Below, one piece after another: positions 23,753 through 39,500 of a stretch of 64,000 bases of DNA. The position numbers were made by a program, and so were the translations under genes. Each line of letters begins with the position of its first letter. The first letter of the stretch is position 1. The notes below the pieces were generated by a model. That model saw only the letters and a program-made list of their open reading frames with translations. It did not search any database and was not told the DNA's origin. Source of the DNA: Drosophila persimilis (Eukaryota > Arthropoda > Insecta > Diptera > Drosophilidae); assembly GCF_003286085.1 (NCBI RefSeq), contig NW_020825322.1, forward strand, positions 1,736,001 through 1,800,000, read 5' to 3'.

Positions 23753-24535
23753 TGTTTTTTGTCGTTGTTGTTGCATGTGAATTTTTCGTACCCCCCACTG
23801 AAGCAGTGGCTGGGGGAGAGAGCAACACCAAACCAAAAGACAGAGAGAGAGAATGAGAGAGAGATTTGACGACGACGACTGCCAAAAATAAGAATGGTCG
23901 CAGGAGAGGAGGGGAGAACAACGCCAAAATGGCCAATTTGTAGGGGAATCGCTGTTCGACCGCTGCTCCGTTTCACTCTTTCCACACACCACACCGTACA
24001 CCGTACACCGAACACTGCTGCACCGCACAGTACCGCTCCTTCGACCACTGCCAGGCAACCTTTAATTATTTTTCACTTTTATGCTTTGGCTCATCTTCGT
24101 CGCTCCTGTTTTATCCTGCTGCCTTCACTCACTTTACGTGTGTGTGTTTCTGTGTGAGTGCCTCTTTACCGCGAAACCTGCGCGCGCTCTCCTTCTCTCT
24201 CGCTCACACGCTTGTCGATTTTCACTGCCTTTTTGCCTGCTTTCTTTGTGTATATGCGCTGCGCGTTGGTTTTGCGTGAGTGTGTGTTGTGTGTGAACGA
24301 AATGCGTTCAAAGAGAACGTTGAGAAAAAAAAAACTTTTCCTTTTGCGTTATTTTGTCCCGTTTGTCCATGTCAAGAAATTGTTTTTCAACTGCACTCAG
24401 CACTTAATTGTCGTTCCAATCGATGTTAATTAGAGCTTGAGTTACGATTTGTTTGATATAACACACACTTTTTGAATATTTTTACACGGGACGGGCTTTG
24501 TTTTTTTTTAGGCCATCGCAAAATAGAGCTGTGCA

Positions 24536-24612
24536 CAGTGTGACCGCGGATTTATCGTTAAAATATACCGTCCAACCCTCCAAAATACACCAAAACATAC
24601 CGTTTTATTTCG
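24536..24612 (-). promoter_or_regulatory. Dora promoter: Ohler motif 1 with motif 6 copies
   Basis: Read on the minus strand, GGTCACACTG (24545 to 24536) is a perfect Ohler motif 1 (M1BP site). Just upstream are CGGTATATTTT (from 24570) and further GGTATGTTT-like copies near 24595-24603, matching Ohler motif 6. This pair marks TATA-less housekeeping promoters in flies. Transcription would start near 24.5 kb and leave roughly 1.3 kb of leader before the first coding exon. Confidence 0.7.
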
Positions 24613-24639
24613 TAAACATACCGTACATAAACTGACTAA

Positions 24640-25240
24640 TTCAAGTTATATTTTACATATTTCTCGATTTTGAAATTCCGTGGAATATTACTAGCTAGAT
24701 AGAACTCTCAGCCCTACCCTTATAATTTTATCCGATTAAAGAATCAATTTTCTATTCGACTAGTTTGTTTTAAGTACTTGAATTGTTTTTATGCTACGGC
24801 GATTGCTGTGTTTGTTCTTCAACAACAACATAGCGTTTCGTTATGATGAAAAAACGATCTTAGCCCCCTTCAGCCCCCTCTAATTAAATAGTTTAACAAC
24901 TTGAGGTAAATAGCTGAAAATATTAACGATTGTAATTTCTTCTTGTAGATTCATCTGAATTTAAAAAATAAGAACGCTAGCTTTCACCTGAACTGCGCTA
25001 AAATTACTAAATTTTCATTATTTTTCGGTGGAAAAATTGAAATACCCCTTTGGCTTATAATAGGTTAATCGTTCTCCGTCAAGGATTGGAAACCATATTG
25101 CCCTTTTGTTTTGTGCCGTCGAATATTATTAGTTAGATAGAACATTTAGCCATGCCCACATAGTTTTATACGATTGATGAATCTATTTTCTAATTGACTG
25201 GCTTATTCTAAATACTTGCTTTATTGTATTTTGACTAAAA
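24640..25240. repeat. Dispersed repeat, two partial tandem copies
   Basis: Segments at about 24660-24790 and 25105-25235 resemble each other. Both contain a GAATATTA box, then TAG(C/T)TAGATAGAAC, a Cys-poor pyrimidine stretch, an ATAATTTTAT/TTTTATACGATT block, and a TAAGTACTTG/TAAATACTTG box. Related sequence occurs near 36270-36520 and 45770-45930. No coding capacity or terminal repeats were recognised. The family is unknown to me. Confidence 0.6.
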
Positions 25241-25380
25241 CAAGGTTTAAACAAAATAGTTCAACAAAAACAGTCGTAATGATGCTGGTACATGTTGTGT
25301 GTAAGCCGTAGTATGGGCCTATGTACATACATATACCCCAATTTCGTTTATTTCATATGAAGATTTTTAACTATTTTTGA

Positions 25381-26580
25381 CTTTTCTTACTGCTCAGAGC
25401 TCGATTCTTTGGCTCGGTGCGCGAGAATATCCGAGTCAGGGACATGCGCCGCCATGAAAAAAAAAAATATGGGGAAAATCGTCTGCACCATCGGCACAGT
25501 TCCAGCCATCGCAGAGCAGGGCGGCCGATATGCAAAGCTGTGTGAAGGTGGAGTAGGATATTGTTTAAGAATTTTGACAGATATTGTATCTTTCCACTCA
25601 CCTTGTTGATGGGACACTGAAAGTCTCCTGGCCGCTTAAAGCAGTCGACCACATCGTGGCCATTGTCACAGTTGGTGGTGGCATCCCAGACCAGAGCCTT
25701 GTCGATGCACTCGACTGGCAGCTGAACTGATCCACCGGCATGTGGGACATCCCACTTCACATTTGGGCTTCACAGCGCCAGGAGCCGGGTGTGCAGTCCT
25801 TGTTCATGTCACTGTTCCCGCCACTGGGGCCGCGCACGTTTAATGATCTGGCCCCCAGGCCGGATACGCGCGGCAGTTCTCCTTGTCCTCCAGCATCATC
25901 AGATACTGGGGGCACGAGCAGACGTCGCACACTCTGCGTGCCAATGGCTATGCAGATGAGGAAATAGTTTGTGCTGCTGTGCAGACGCGTGTGGTTATGT
26001 GATCGGTGATCTGTGGCAGACGCTACAGCTCCGCGGAACGACGCTCACCGTTGAAAGTGATCCGTTCCACTCCGGTCTTGTCGTCCAGCCAGTACACAAG
26101 TCCCTCCACGGCGGCAATGTTGATCACCTGCGAGATGTGCATCGAAACAAGGGAGCAGGGGATTACACATGTGTCCAAAGGATATCCATATTCGTTGCTT
26201 ACTTGTTCCTTTTATCGATTCGCTTGCCATGGGCATAGTAGATCATATCGGACTGTTGAACCAGGGCCAGCGCCGTGACTCCTTCCAGCTTGTAGGCCAG
26301 CCGCTCATTGCCATCGACTAAATGATGCCTGGATAAAGGCCTGTAGGCTGTCTACAGAAGAGCAGACGCCTTCATTGTGTGCACGGCAATGTTGCGAGGC
26401 TTCTACGAGTTCGTCCAGAAAGTTAAAAGGGGCAACGATTTAGAATAGGAGAGAGAGCTTTACCTGGCCCGGATATTCTTGCCGGACATCGGCAGCGGCA
26501 CATTCAGGTAGACAGTCGTAGCTGGGGGGATGCAGGGCACGCACTTGGCGAGGCCGACCTCTGTCCGGCTGTCCATCTCC
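25381..26580 (-). pseudogene. Decayed partial duplicate of arrow (LRP5/6 Wnt co-receptor)
   Basis: Minus-strand fragments follow the order of an LRP5/6 ectodomain. First come two beta-propeller-like segments (LAYKLEGVTALALVQQSDMI and VYWLDDKTGVERITFNG). Next is an EGF-like module ending CSCPQYLMMLEDKENC. Then come LDLa repeats, with [18 protein letters not shown], then [13 protein letters not shown], and a last one after an intron. At least two GT-AG introns survive (about 25548-25611 and 26130-26203), so this is a DNA-level duplicate and not a retrocopy. Frames shift between blocks, stops interrupt the first LDLa region, several conserved Cys and Asp are lost, and the sequence ends before any membrane span. 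The intact arrow gene of flies lies on another chromosome arm (melanogaster 2R). Presumed non-functional. Confidence 0.7.
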
Positions 26581-28221
26581 TTTAAAGGATGCGCGCCCCG
26601 GCGTTCAAACTAAAATCAATTCCCAGTGCTTCTTCTTCACCTGTCAGAGATTTAATAACAAAAAAAAGAAGTGGGTCAGACCGGACCGCTTGCTTATTTC
26701 CTCATAAGGTGCTGTTAGCGCAAAATTGTTGCGGTACGGTCACACTGTTACTGTTAACGCAACGAAAACTTTTTACGAAATAAGGAAGATTTTAAACGTT
26801 TGAACTTTTGTTGCTATGGTCCAAATAAGAAATTTTCATTGGGCTTGGCCGAAAGCAAAAATGAAGATATGATATGAAGGTAAAACGAAATTAATAAGGA
26901 CCCTTGCTCAGATTGATATGTTATAGAAATATTCATGCATATGAGTAGTGTCTTGTATATAAATCCCGATCCCGATACCTACTGATGGTCTCTGTAGGAA
27001 GACACTGCTGCACAATGTCGTTGAAATAGCTTTAAAACAGAGACTGACACTAGTCAGCAATAATTAGAGCGTGGATTGCAAACATTTTCTCAATTCTATA
27101 AAATCCTTTCCTAGGGTATGCAATGTTGCTTGCATGTTGCAACATGGAACGCGATTTTTGCTTTCGGCCTGAAATTTTTTGACGATTTCATTGGCCGAAA
27201 AAATGTTGTTGCTGCAGTTTGCAATGCTTTTTTGAAGATTTTCATTGGCCGAGAGCAAAAATCGCGTCGACCCGTTTGTAGTTTGGCGGTATATTTAAAA
27301 AAAAATATGTCTATATATTTATGTGTATTATATGAGGTGAACATCAAATCCATATTTAAACTAACTTATCAGTACCAATTTTAATAGTAGTTAAAGTGGC
27401 CAACATGATGAATAGCATAGCACGGCCGCCACAGAATATCCGGATGGGTCGTGTTAATATTCCCCAATAATTGGGCATATTCACCCTAAGTCGATATCCA
27501 AGTACAGTAATTTAAGTATATAATTCTAAAGTATGGACTGAGACTTATTGTTGTCAACCGGAGGTCCTTACCCGATTCAAGTTCAGCTATCGATACTATC
27601 GACTGGATACGAGAGGTGCGCGCCAAATAGAAATTGTTTGAAAGTAAATGAATAAAAGGATTTAAATGCAATCTATTGAAATAAATGATACACGTAAGTA
27701 CGATTTGTGAGCGAAAATTAAAGAACCCAGCGTATGGAAAGTTTCTATCCCCATTCTGAGCCTGTCCAGAACTGGAGGGATTGGATTGGCTTGAAACCAG
27801 GGCTATCGTGCACAACTATAGATGAATCGGTATTTTTGGACTCAAAAATGTAAAACAAAATCTTTGTTTGAAAGACAGATCCCATCAGCAGCAGTCGACT
27901 TTTTCCGAGGCATTAAAATGACTGTAGAGCAAAGCCTCCCTCAATGCATTAATCTAACTATAAAGCACGATAGCTTCAATCATACAGCAGCCCTCGATTC
28001 AAATTGAACAAATCGATAATCGATTCCAGAGCTGCAGCATCACCTCCAAAACCTCCTCCAGCATCACCTACATGTGATCATCAGAATCTTACTAGAACAT
28101 GCAAATTTAATATTTTGAATTGGTGGATATTACAAATAGAGATTACATTTTATAGAGTTTCAAAGCCAATAAACATAAACTAAACGAATACAAGATCATA
28201 ATGACGTTAAGCTGAGAAAAT
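26581..28221. other. Spacer between arrow pseudogene and polyubiquitin
   Basis: No coding gene was recognised. A perfect Ohler motif 1 (GGTCACACTG, 26738-26747, plus orientation) has no recognised downstream gene. An inverted repeat lies at about 27151-27268, with a third related stretch at 26828-26870. Confidence 0.5.
27151..27268. repeat. Imperfect inverted repeat with third dispersed arm
   Basis: The left arm CGCGATTTTTGCTTTCGGCC and the right arm, which reads CGCGATTTTTGCTCTCGGCC on the other strand, flank about 75 bases and could form a hairpin. A related arm lies at about 26828-26870. It may be a foldback or MITE remnant; no target duplication was identified. Confidence 0.6.
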
Positions 28222-31637
<3,416 letters not shown>

Positions 31638-31774
31638 CTAATTTACGTTTGCAGCACAATGTATTTTAATAATAAATATATATAATGCGTATTCTTTTTT
31701 AATTTAATAATCTTGCACTTTTTGGATAACAAAAACTTGCTCAGGCTTGCGTACTCGACAAAATTTTCACAGCT

Positions 31775-31860
31775 ATTTAGACCAGCTCAGGCGAGTCAGT
31801 CCTATTTATACAGGGGAGCAAAGGCGACCTGAGTCGTGCTAGCTCTCTCACTCTCAGGCA
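31775..31860 (-). promoter_or_regulatory. Polyubiquitin core promoter: TATA box and GAGA-like sites
   Basis: On the minus strand TATAAATA lies at 31810-31803, placing the start of transcription near 31775-31780. Upstream, CTCTC-rich sequence at about 31839-31855 resembles GAGA-factor sites. I did not find a clear heat-shock element by eye. Confidence 0.65.
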
Positions 31861-32511
31861 ATTTATGATTTTTCTTATACGTTGTTTGGCTCTGCTGGGT
31901 CTTTGTGGTGCACGGAAATATGATCAAAAATTTATTTTTTTCTAAACTCCTGTGTGGGATGAAGGCCAATTGAATTGTCTTGTTAAAAGTCTCGTATTAG
32001 CCATTTAAAATAAAATGCGTTGTGCGTCAGTGCAGTCTAGTTGTCTCGCTCACACCGCTAATCGGACCACTTACAACACTGCCCCAAGAATGAATGTGTG
32101 TGTGAAAAATATGTATGCATTTGTATATTTTTGGTGTATGTATGTAATTATTACTTCTATATTTCCTTGTGTTAGCAGATTTGTATGTATGTGCATACAT
32201 CTGATGACGTCTCTTTGTTTGGCGAGTTAAATGACCTTTGTTTCTTTTTACGCCGCATGGGAGATTTTGGTCTTCGCTTTGGTTAACAGTCCCAGAGATA
32301 GACCCACACATACACACGTACTTGTAAATATGTTTACATAAGTAGTGGCAGACGGTCATTTCCCCAATCAATCAATAATGCGCCTGTGTCTGTGTGTGAC
32401 TAACTGCATCTGGAAGGTTCCAAGTAACCAGCTTCCAGGCTGATGAAACCGCATGCAACACAATCGTCAGCAGACCCCTTAACAGCCATTAATGTATACA
32501 AATTTCGCTTC
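31861..32511. other. Spacer between polyubiquitin and Top3beta
   Basis: No gene recognised. The Top3beta polyadenylation signal (AATAAA on the minus strand, about 32512-32517) lies at its right edge. Confidence 0.5.
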
Positions 32512-32592
32512 TTTTATTCGGGTTTCTTTTGTGGTAAATGCAATCTAGAGCCTTCCATTAGGCCGCGCTATTCTCACAGATGATCGATCCAT

Positions 32593-35514
32593 TTAAACGA
32601 AATACGCCGCCAGTTGGGCCATCTTGTCCTTGGGCGGTCCACGTCCACGTCCGCCGCGCCCACCACCCCCACCTCTGCCGCCAGCAGCCGCTTCCCCGCC
32701 AGCAGCAACAGCCCCAGCTGCACCAGCGGCACCGCCGCGTCCACCCTTGCCGCCACGCGGTCCACCGCTGCGCACGGGCCTCGAGGCCACAGCCCGATGC
32801 TTCTCCACCAGATGTGAAAAGTCGCTGGAACAGAAGACGCAACCGATCTTCTCCTCGGTGCCATCCTTAAACTTTGACTTGTCCGATTTGTACACGACAT
32901 TCACCTGCTGGGCGCCGCACTCCGAGCACTTGGCCTCTGCAAGAGAAGAGATAGATGTCAGGATCGGGATACCGAAGCTGCTGCTGGTACTGGCACTGTA
33001 AACCCACCTTCCACTGTGATCTTTGTGGCCCCCTTGAAGCAATTGATGATCACGTCGCAGCGATTGCAGCCCAACTTCCAGGTGGGTGCCAGGGTGCTGT
33101 CCAGTACAAGGATGCCGGTGGGGCATTCCACGCACCCTGAAATGCCCAGCGTGTTGAGGGAGTGGGGACAGGTGGCATGGGTGCAGGTGTTGCACCCACC
33201 CAGAGATGGCATATCGCTAAACGGCGGATGGTTGTAGCAGTAGGGGCAGAAGGGGAACGACTTCCCCTTGACACCCGTCGAGAAGGCCAGCAGCTCGAAA
33301 TCGTCCAGCGGGCACTTGAACTCGCGATACACCTTCACATTGCCATTGGGCAGGGAGTAGGTCTCATCGCAGTGCGAGCAGTGCAGGCGAGCGGGTTTCG
33401 TCTGTTGGGAGGGACAAAAGCAGAAAGGGCAAGATTAAATCTTTTTCAGAATCCACCGGCAGAAGCCCCTGCAGCAACCCACCTGAATGTACTTCATGTA
33501 GCGACGACACTTGCCGCAGCGTGAGTGTGCCTTCCCCGACTCGGCCAGCGGCGAGAAGGACACCTCAAAAAGGGCATCCATGCTGGCTATATTCTTTACA
33601 TAATACATAAACTTGAGCTTGAATATGGTGATGGCATGCTGCAGGACATCCTGAAAGTCGGCCGAACCCTTGGCAATCAGCGTCAGCATGCGCTCCACCT
33701 CCGAGCGCATTGTGGGCAGCACCAGCTCCGGATCGATCTTCGTATAGCCATGGACCAGCACAATCCCCAGCGTGGTCGGTATCAGCTTGCGTCCGTTCTC
33801 GATTCGCACGTAATTGCGCTGGCAAATATTGTTAATGTGCACCGGTATGGAGGCGTCCGTACCGATCCCGTGCTGCTCCATGAGGGTGATAAGCTCTGCC
33901 TCGGTTAGATAATCGGGCGGACCCGTTTGACTCTCGGCCAGTCGGACATCGTTGATGGCCACCTGGGTGCCCTGGACGAAGGGCGGCATTGGCTCGTCGC
34001 GTCCAAAGGCCAGCCAGGTCATCACCTTGGTGTAGCCCTGATCGAGCAGAACATTGGCGGTGCACGAGAACGTCTCCATGCCCACCTTTAGCTTGGCCGT
34101 GGTCGTCCGGTACTTCAGGTCCCGCGACAAGGTGCCCATGAAATGACGACAAATGAACTCGTAGACACGCCAGGTGTCGCGATCAAAGTCGCTGCGGTTG
34201 GCCAGCTTCATGGGCGTGATCGGTGGATGGTCGCCGGCATCTTTGCCCTTGCGCGGCGCCTGTATGTCGCCCAGAATCGAGCGAGCCTCGTCTCCAAAGT
34301 CACCGGATGGCTGCAGCACGCGCAGCACGGCGGGCAAATCAAAGTTCTCCGGATACTGGTTGGTCTCCGTGCGGGGATAGCTGACATAGCCCTGGGTATA
34401 CAGACGTTCGGCTATTTGCATCGCCTGAAAGGGCCCAATGCCCAGGCCCGAGCTGCAGATCCGCATCAGTTCGACGGTATTGAGGGCTAGCGGCTTGCTC
34501 TTGAACGCCTCCTTGCTGCTGACGCTCTCCACGCTGGCAAAGTAGGAGAAAGTTATGAATGGATTGGTTTTCAGGGATAGCTGATGGCTTCCTTACGTGG
34601 CCTCCTTATGCTCCTTGACGCGATTAAGCAGCATGATGGCAATGTCCTTCTTGAACACACGTCCACGACCCCACTCCAGCGTGAATTCGGGCTGGCCGGC
34701 GAGCATCTGCAAGTACCAGAAGCTCTCCGGCTTAAAGGTCTGTATATCGTCGTGCCGCTTCACACAGAAGCCCAGGGTGGGCGTCTGACAGGGGCCGTAC
34801 GAGATGAGTGAGGAGTCCAGGTCGCCATAGCGATCCTGGAAGAACTTCGTTTGGAACCGGGTAAAGGCACAGCCGATGCGCAGATCCAGCTCCTGGCGGG
34901 CGTCCACAGACTTGGCCTCGTTCTCGTTGGGATGGCCCAGCGTCTCCATGGCCCCCTTGATATCCTTGTCGGTGATGGCCGAAAAGTGAGCCCGATATGT
35001 CACCTGCTTGCTATACACGTTGCTAATGACGCCCTGGACGGCGTCCATCACTTCAAAGCAAATGTTCTCGCCCTCCTTGTCGCAATCGAGCCAGAGGACC
35101 AGATAATCGCAGCCGCGTGCCTCGTGCGCAAGAAACGTGCGCATATGCTGCTTGGGGCTGGTCTCTTTCTTCTCGGTGGGACAGCCGAAGAGCTGCACAG
35201 GGTCCACCTTGTCCCAGGAGTTGTATTTGCTAATGAAATCCAATGACATCACATGGCCGCACACCGACGTCATCCGAAAGTGGACGGTGCCCTCGTTGCG
35301 GAAGGTGCCGGTCCACTCGTGGGTGGAGCAGCCATTGCCAGTGCCTAGAAAATACACCAAAAACGTTATAAGCATTAGCCGGGCGCGGCCACAGGGAGTG
35401 GCGGACAACTTTCGCTTACGAACCTCTTTTCACCGTACAGCGTCCGTTGGAGAGGATTGTGGCTAGGGAGGCGGCCAGCGAGGGCTTCTCCGCAACCATC
35501 AGCACATTCTTCAT
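32593..35514 (-). CDS. Top3beta: DNA/RNA topoisomerase III beta
   Basis: Five exons, 35424-35514, 34597-35344, 33483-34533, 33008-33401 and 32593-32936, join in phase to 875 residues. The protein is a type IA topoisomerase that passes single strands of DNA or RNA through a transient 5'-phosphotyrosine break; it partners with TDRD3 in animals. The Toprim fold begins at the N-terminus (MVAEKPSLA) and carries the metal-binding LDCDKEGE. The catalytic tyrosine is Tyr332 in YVSYPRTETNQYP. Exons 4 and 5 encode several CxxC zinc ribbons, and the C-terminus is an RGG-type Gly/Arg-rich tail ending DKMAQLAAYFV. All expected motifs are present. A minus-strand AATAAA sits about 75 bases past the stop. 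A DRE upstream suggests housekeeping control. Confidence 0.96.
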
Positions 35515-36229
35515 GGCCTAAATATAATTGATGACTTTTTCGTGAGCTGCGAAGATTCCTCTATTTCCTTCTCTGTCTCGCGCATGGGATGAAACTGGTT
35601 GAGCAGCCGTTTGCCGGTTTTTGACCAAGAGCGGAGTTGAGCGCGGTTTCTTCAGGAACGCCCACGCATGAGTTTTGTTTATGATCAATATAGCCGTATT
35701 ACTATATAATTTGTCACATATGCATATATATCTCTGGATTGGATGGGCATTTGGAGCAGACCAGAGCAGGGAATTATGTGCAACAAAAAACAGCACGCTG
35801 CGTAAACGAACCCGAGCACGAGACACTTTGGTCAAAAAAACGAGCGGCCGGAATAGTTATTTTTCCTTTTTTTTTGTTTGACACAAAAAAAAAATAAGAA
35901 TCAAACAGAAACGTCGAATCAAAGCGTTTTATTCTAAAAATTTGACATTTGTGTTTTTTTTTCTTTACGGAGAAAAAACTCTACACGGTACACGACTCCT
36001 ACACATTTGCTACATAATGGAAGGAAAAATCGGGTGTGGACAAGAGGCAACACGGCCCAGAAAATACAAGGTGAAATCTACCCCATTTGCTTAATATACC
36101 TTGAAAACGAAATCGGTGAGGTGGGGGTTCATGCGAACTTTGCAATTTGCCTTAGTTGTTTTTGCCTGTTGTCCATACCCCTTTTTATAGCCCATTAAAA
36201 ATTAGGACTAATTTTTTCGTCCCATGAAA

Positions 36230-36520
36230 TAGCACTTATCGGACCTATCGATAAGATATACCAAGAAATGACTCCAGAAATATAGCAATAAAAAAGACCT
36301 TAGCCCACTTAACTCCTTTATATTTAAACAGGTGACAACTGGAGTTAAGCCACGAAAAACAAAACCGTTGGTAAATTCTTCATCCTTTCTATTTCCTTAC
36401 AACAAAAGCAACCAAGATATGTTTCATCGTTTCAATATTTTTGTGGAACTATTTGAATACCCTGGTCGACAATGGGATAATCGTTCTCTGCCATGGTCAG
36501 ATATCATATTCCAACATTCC
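36230..36520. repeat. Partial copy of the dispersed repeat
   Basis: The stretch AAAAAGACCTTAGCCCAC and, further on, GGGATAATCGTTCTCTGCC match AAAAACGATCTTAGCCCCC near 24850 and GGTTAATCGTTCTCCGTC near 25065 in the same order. The left part of the family is missing here. Confidence 0.45.
36246..36253. promoter_or_regulatory. DRE (TATCGATA) upstream of Top3beta
   Basis: A perfect palindromic DRE lies about 730 bases upstream of the Top3beta start codon. DREF-bound elements mark replication and growth genes in flies. A second weaker ATCGATAGG occurs near 36598. The link to Top3beta is inferred from position. Confidence 0.45.
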
Positions 36521-39500
36521 GAAAATTGTAAATCAGTTACAAAATCATAAATTTAAAATAAAAAAATTAAATAAACTAAATAAATAGAATTTCAAAAATC
36601 GATAGGTCGATTAATGGAATCATTTTTCTCACTGTGGCGCCATCTGTTCTCACTCTTTTTCAGCTATCTGGCCCGAGATGACAACGGTTAAGAGGTTGCG
36701 GTCTGGCAGCTCTACATGGCGCATTGCTTTTGAATTTGAATCTGTGTTTGCCATTTGCAATGAAATTTGTCAATTGTTGCAATTTTTCGAATTCCATTGT
36801 CTTGCGTGAGGTGTTTCTTTATTTATAGAGTTGATAAAGATATTCAATGCCGGCGCATTTGAAATAATCAACCGGTTTTGCTCTTTCACACTGCCTTAAA
36901 GGTTAATTACACCACAAACTGTAAATAAAAGCCACACCTGCGCACTGTGGAATGAAATGGGAAATCTGAGCCTGATTCAAATGGGTGCAGCGATCTATTT
37001 AAAAGAATAATATCGGAATGAGCTTCAGAGTAGATTCCATTTCCATGTGTGACCTATGTAGACTCAAAAATTAAAGAATCCACCCCACTAATTTCTGCAA
37101 AACACAATAATTCACGTTGAAGCCAAGTCCCACTGTGCCTGTGGGCTCATTTGCATACAAAAGAGCAAGAGTAGAGTTGACAAACCGCTGGATCAGGGCA
37201 ATAGAAGCAACGTCTTCGTTATTCTGGGAAAGGCTAAGCCATTCAGAGCGAAGTCCGTGATCTGATGTGGGTCAGCCCCAAATCTGATCCCTGGCGATCC
37301 GGACAATTGAAAGACACTTTCCTGGTTGATTTTCTTCTGTTTGGTTTCATTGATATTTGCCAAAAAGCTTTATTGTAAGATAAGTATAAATAGTTTAGTT
37401 TAGTTGTTGTTTTTAGTCAATGACAATTGCAAACATCATTTGGATGTTTGCATATATAGTGTATACATGCATATATGTATTTATGTAATATATTTGCTTG
37501 TGTAGAGTATACGTTGATATATCTATCCCTATTTAGCTGCACATGAATGCCAAGTTCTGGCGAGTTTTTCAGTTTCAGTTTCGGTTTCATTTAATTGCCA
37601 TTTCAGACAATTTCGTTCCGCATGTTTATCTATAAAAATGTTCTCTCTGTGGGCCATAAATTAATAGAATACAACAAGGGAAGAGCCCAGTCGCAGCGGC
37701 AGTCGCACGCCTCCAAAAGCGAATTATTGATATATTCCTTATGAATGCCATACATTATATGATAATTATCGTTAAAATACTCTTCTTTCTTTCTCTCTGC
37801 GGGGGAAACAATTTTAAATATGTTGCCATGGAGCGCGTTCGCGTTTTGGGGGGGAATCTCATTACGTGCATGCAGACTTGTATTGTATGTGTGTTTTTTA
37901 GTTCATAAAATTGTATCGTAAAGACTTAGCATCGATCTACAGGCTAGAACTTAGCAATAAGACATTCGTTGTTGGATTACACGTTGCAGGGATTCGAGTT
38001 AAATAGATATATGTAGAGATATATCAGGGCAGGTAAAAAAAAAAAAATGATTTCAGTATCTTAGGCTAGTCAATGTATGGGTTACACTTATATACAATAG
38101 TCGTTAGTATCAAAAATATGCTCTAAATATAAAGTATTCGCTGCCTTTGTCAGTTCAGTCATTGGATATCATCATAATTTCAAGTTCAATTCGTTGCTTT
38201 GATCCAAAATACTTAAATACATTTAAAATAAGACATATTTTCTCGTTTAGTATATACAATTAAACATATAAACAATTGAATTTTACAAATATGTGTACAA
38301 TACATATGGATATATCGCTATGTGGGGGAAAATTAACTTTTGGCCTGAACACTTTGGAAGTTCTCTCTTACATAATACATGCCCGCTTACGCTATTCGAT
38401 AGTATTCGATAATTACGCACGTTAGACGCGGCAACTAAATATTGTATGCACAAGTTCAGAAATAAATTACAATTAAATAATGGACAAAAAAATAAAATTA
38501 AATACAAAAACAATAAGAAATAATAATTGTACTGCTTTTAGTTTCTGTGTGTTTCAGGGATTAAAACATAAAAATACATGAGGGGAGGGAGGGGTGAATA
38601 CATTCTGAATTGGGCGCCTCAAAAGGATATAAATCGATATCGATAGTAGGCCGACTAAAAACACTAACGGAACAATGCGATTATAGAGTGTGTGCGCGTG
38701 TGTGAGTGCGTGTATGATGGATGGGCTGATCATTGTTTAATTGAACGCGCTTTCCTTTTTGGCATCTGCTGCGCCCACATTTTTTTTCAACCTTTTAACC
38801 TTGATCGATCAGTATCGTTGAACTTTTGATGATAAATTTGATTGTGCGCGCGCGCACGCACTTGTGTGTGTGTGTCTTTGTACCGAAAAAAAAAAAATAT
38901 TAAGAAAACAATTAGACATACACACATGCACTTATTTGTTTGTTTACGCCTGCGCGAGTAAATAAATTCCCGTTTGTTTAGTTTACAAAAAACAAACGAA
39001 CTCCAACAAAACAAAAAAGAAATGTTTAATTTAAAACAGATTGCTGCCCCACACATAAAAATAGTGCCAGAATCCACTTGGACGATTGTTAAAGAATGCA
39101 AGAATCAAATTATTGAGCAATGCTGAATGACACACACACACACACATACACTAATCTAATACAAAGACTGTGGTCTGAGAGAGAGAGAAAGAGTGAGAGC
39201 AAAAGAGGAAGCGGGTACGTGTGACGCAGCACGTCTAAATCAAATGCCAGCAGCTTTTTTTGGTGCAATCTTCTCAATGGGAATCAAAATGGAAATCCAA
39301 ATTCAAACCAGAGCCCAGCATCCAGAATCGACTAATTTAAATGTTAAACAATCTACATGTGTGCATGTATTTATATGGACGTATGAATGTGTGTGTGTGT
39401 TTGTTTGTTCTATCTGCTGGCGGCTGCTGGTTTTCTCACACTTGAGATTTTTGTGAGGCTAGAAAAGCCACAGCAGAATATCACGAGAGTACAACAAAAA

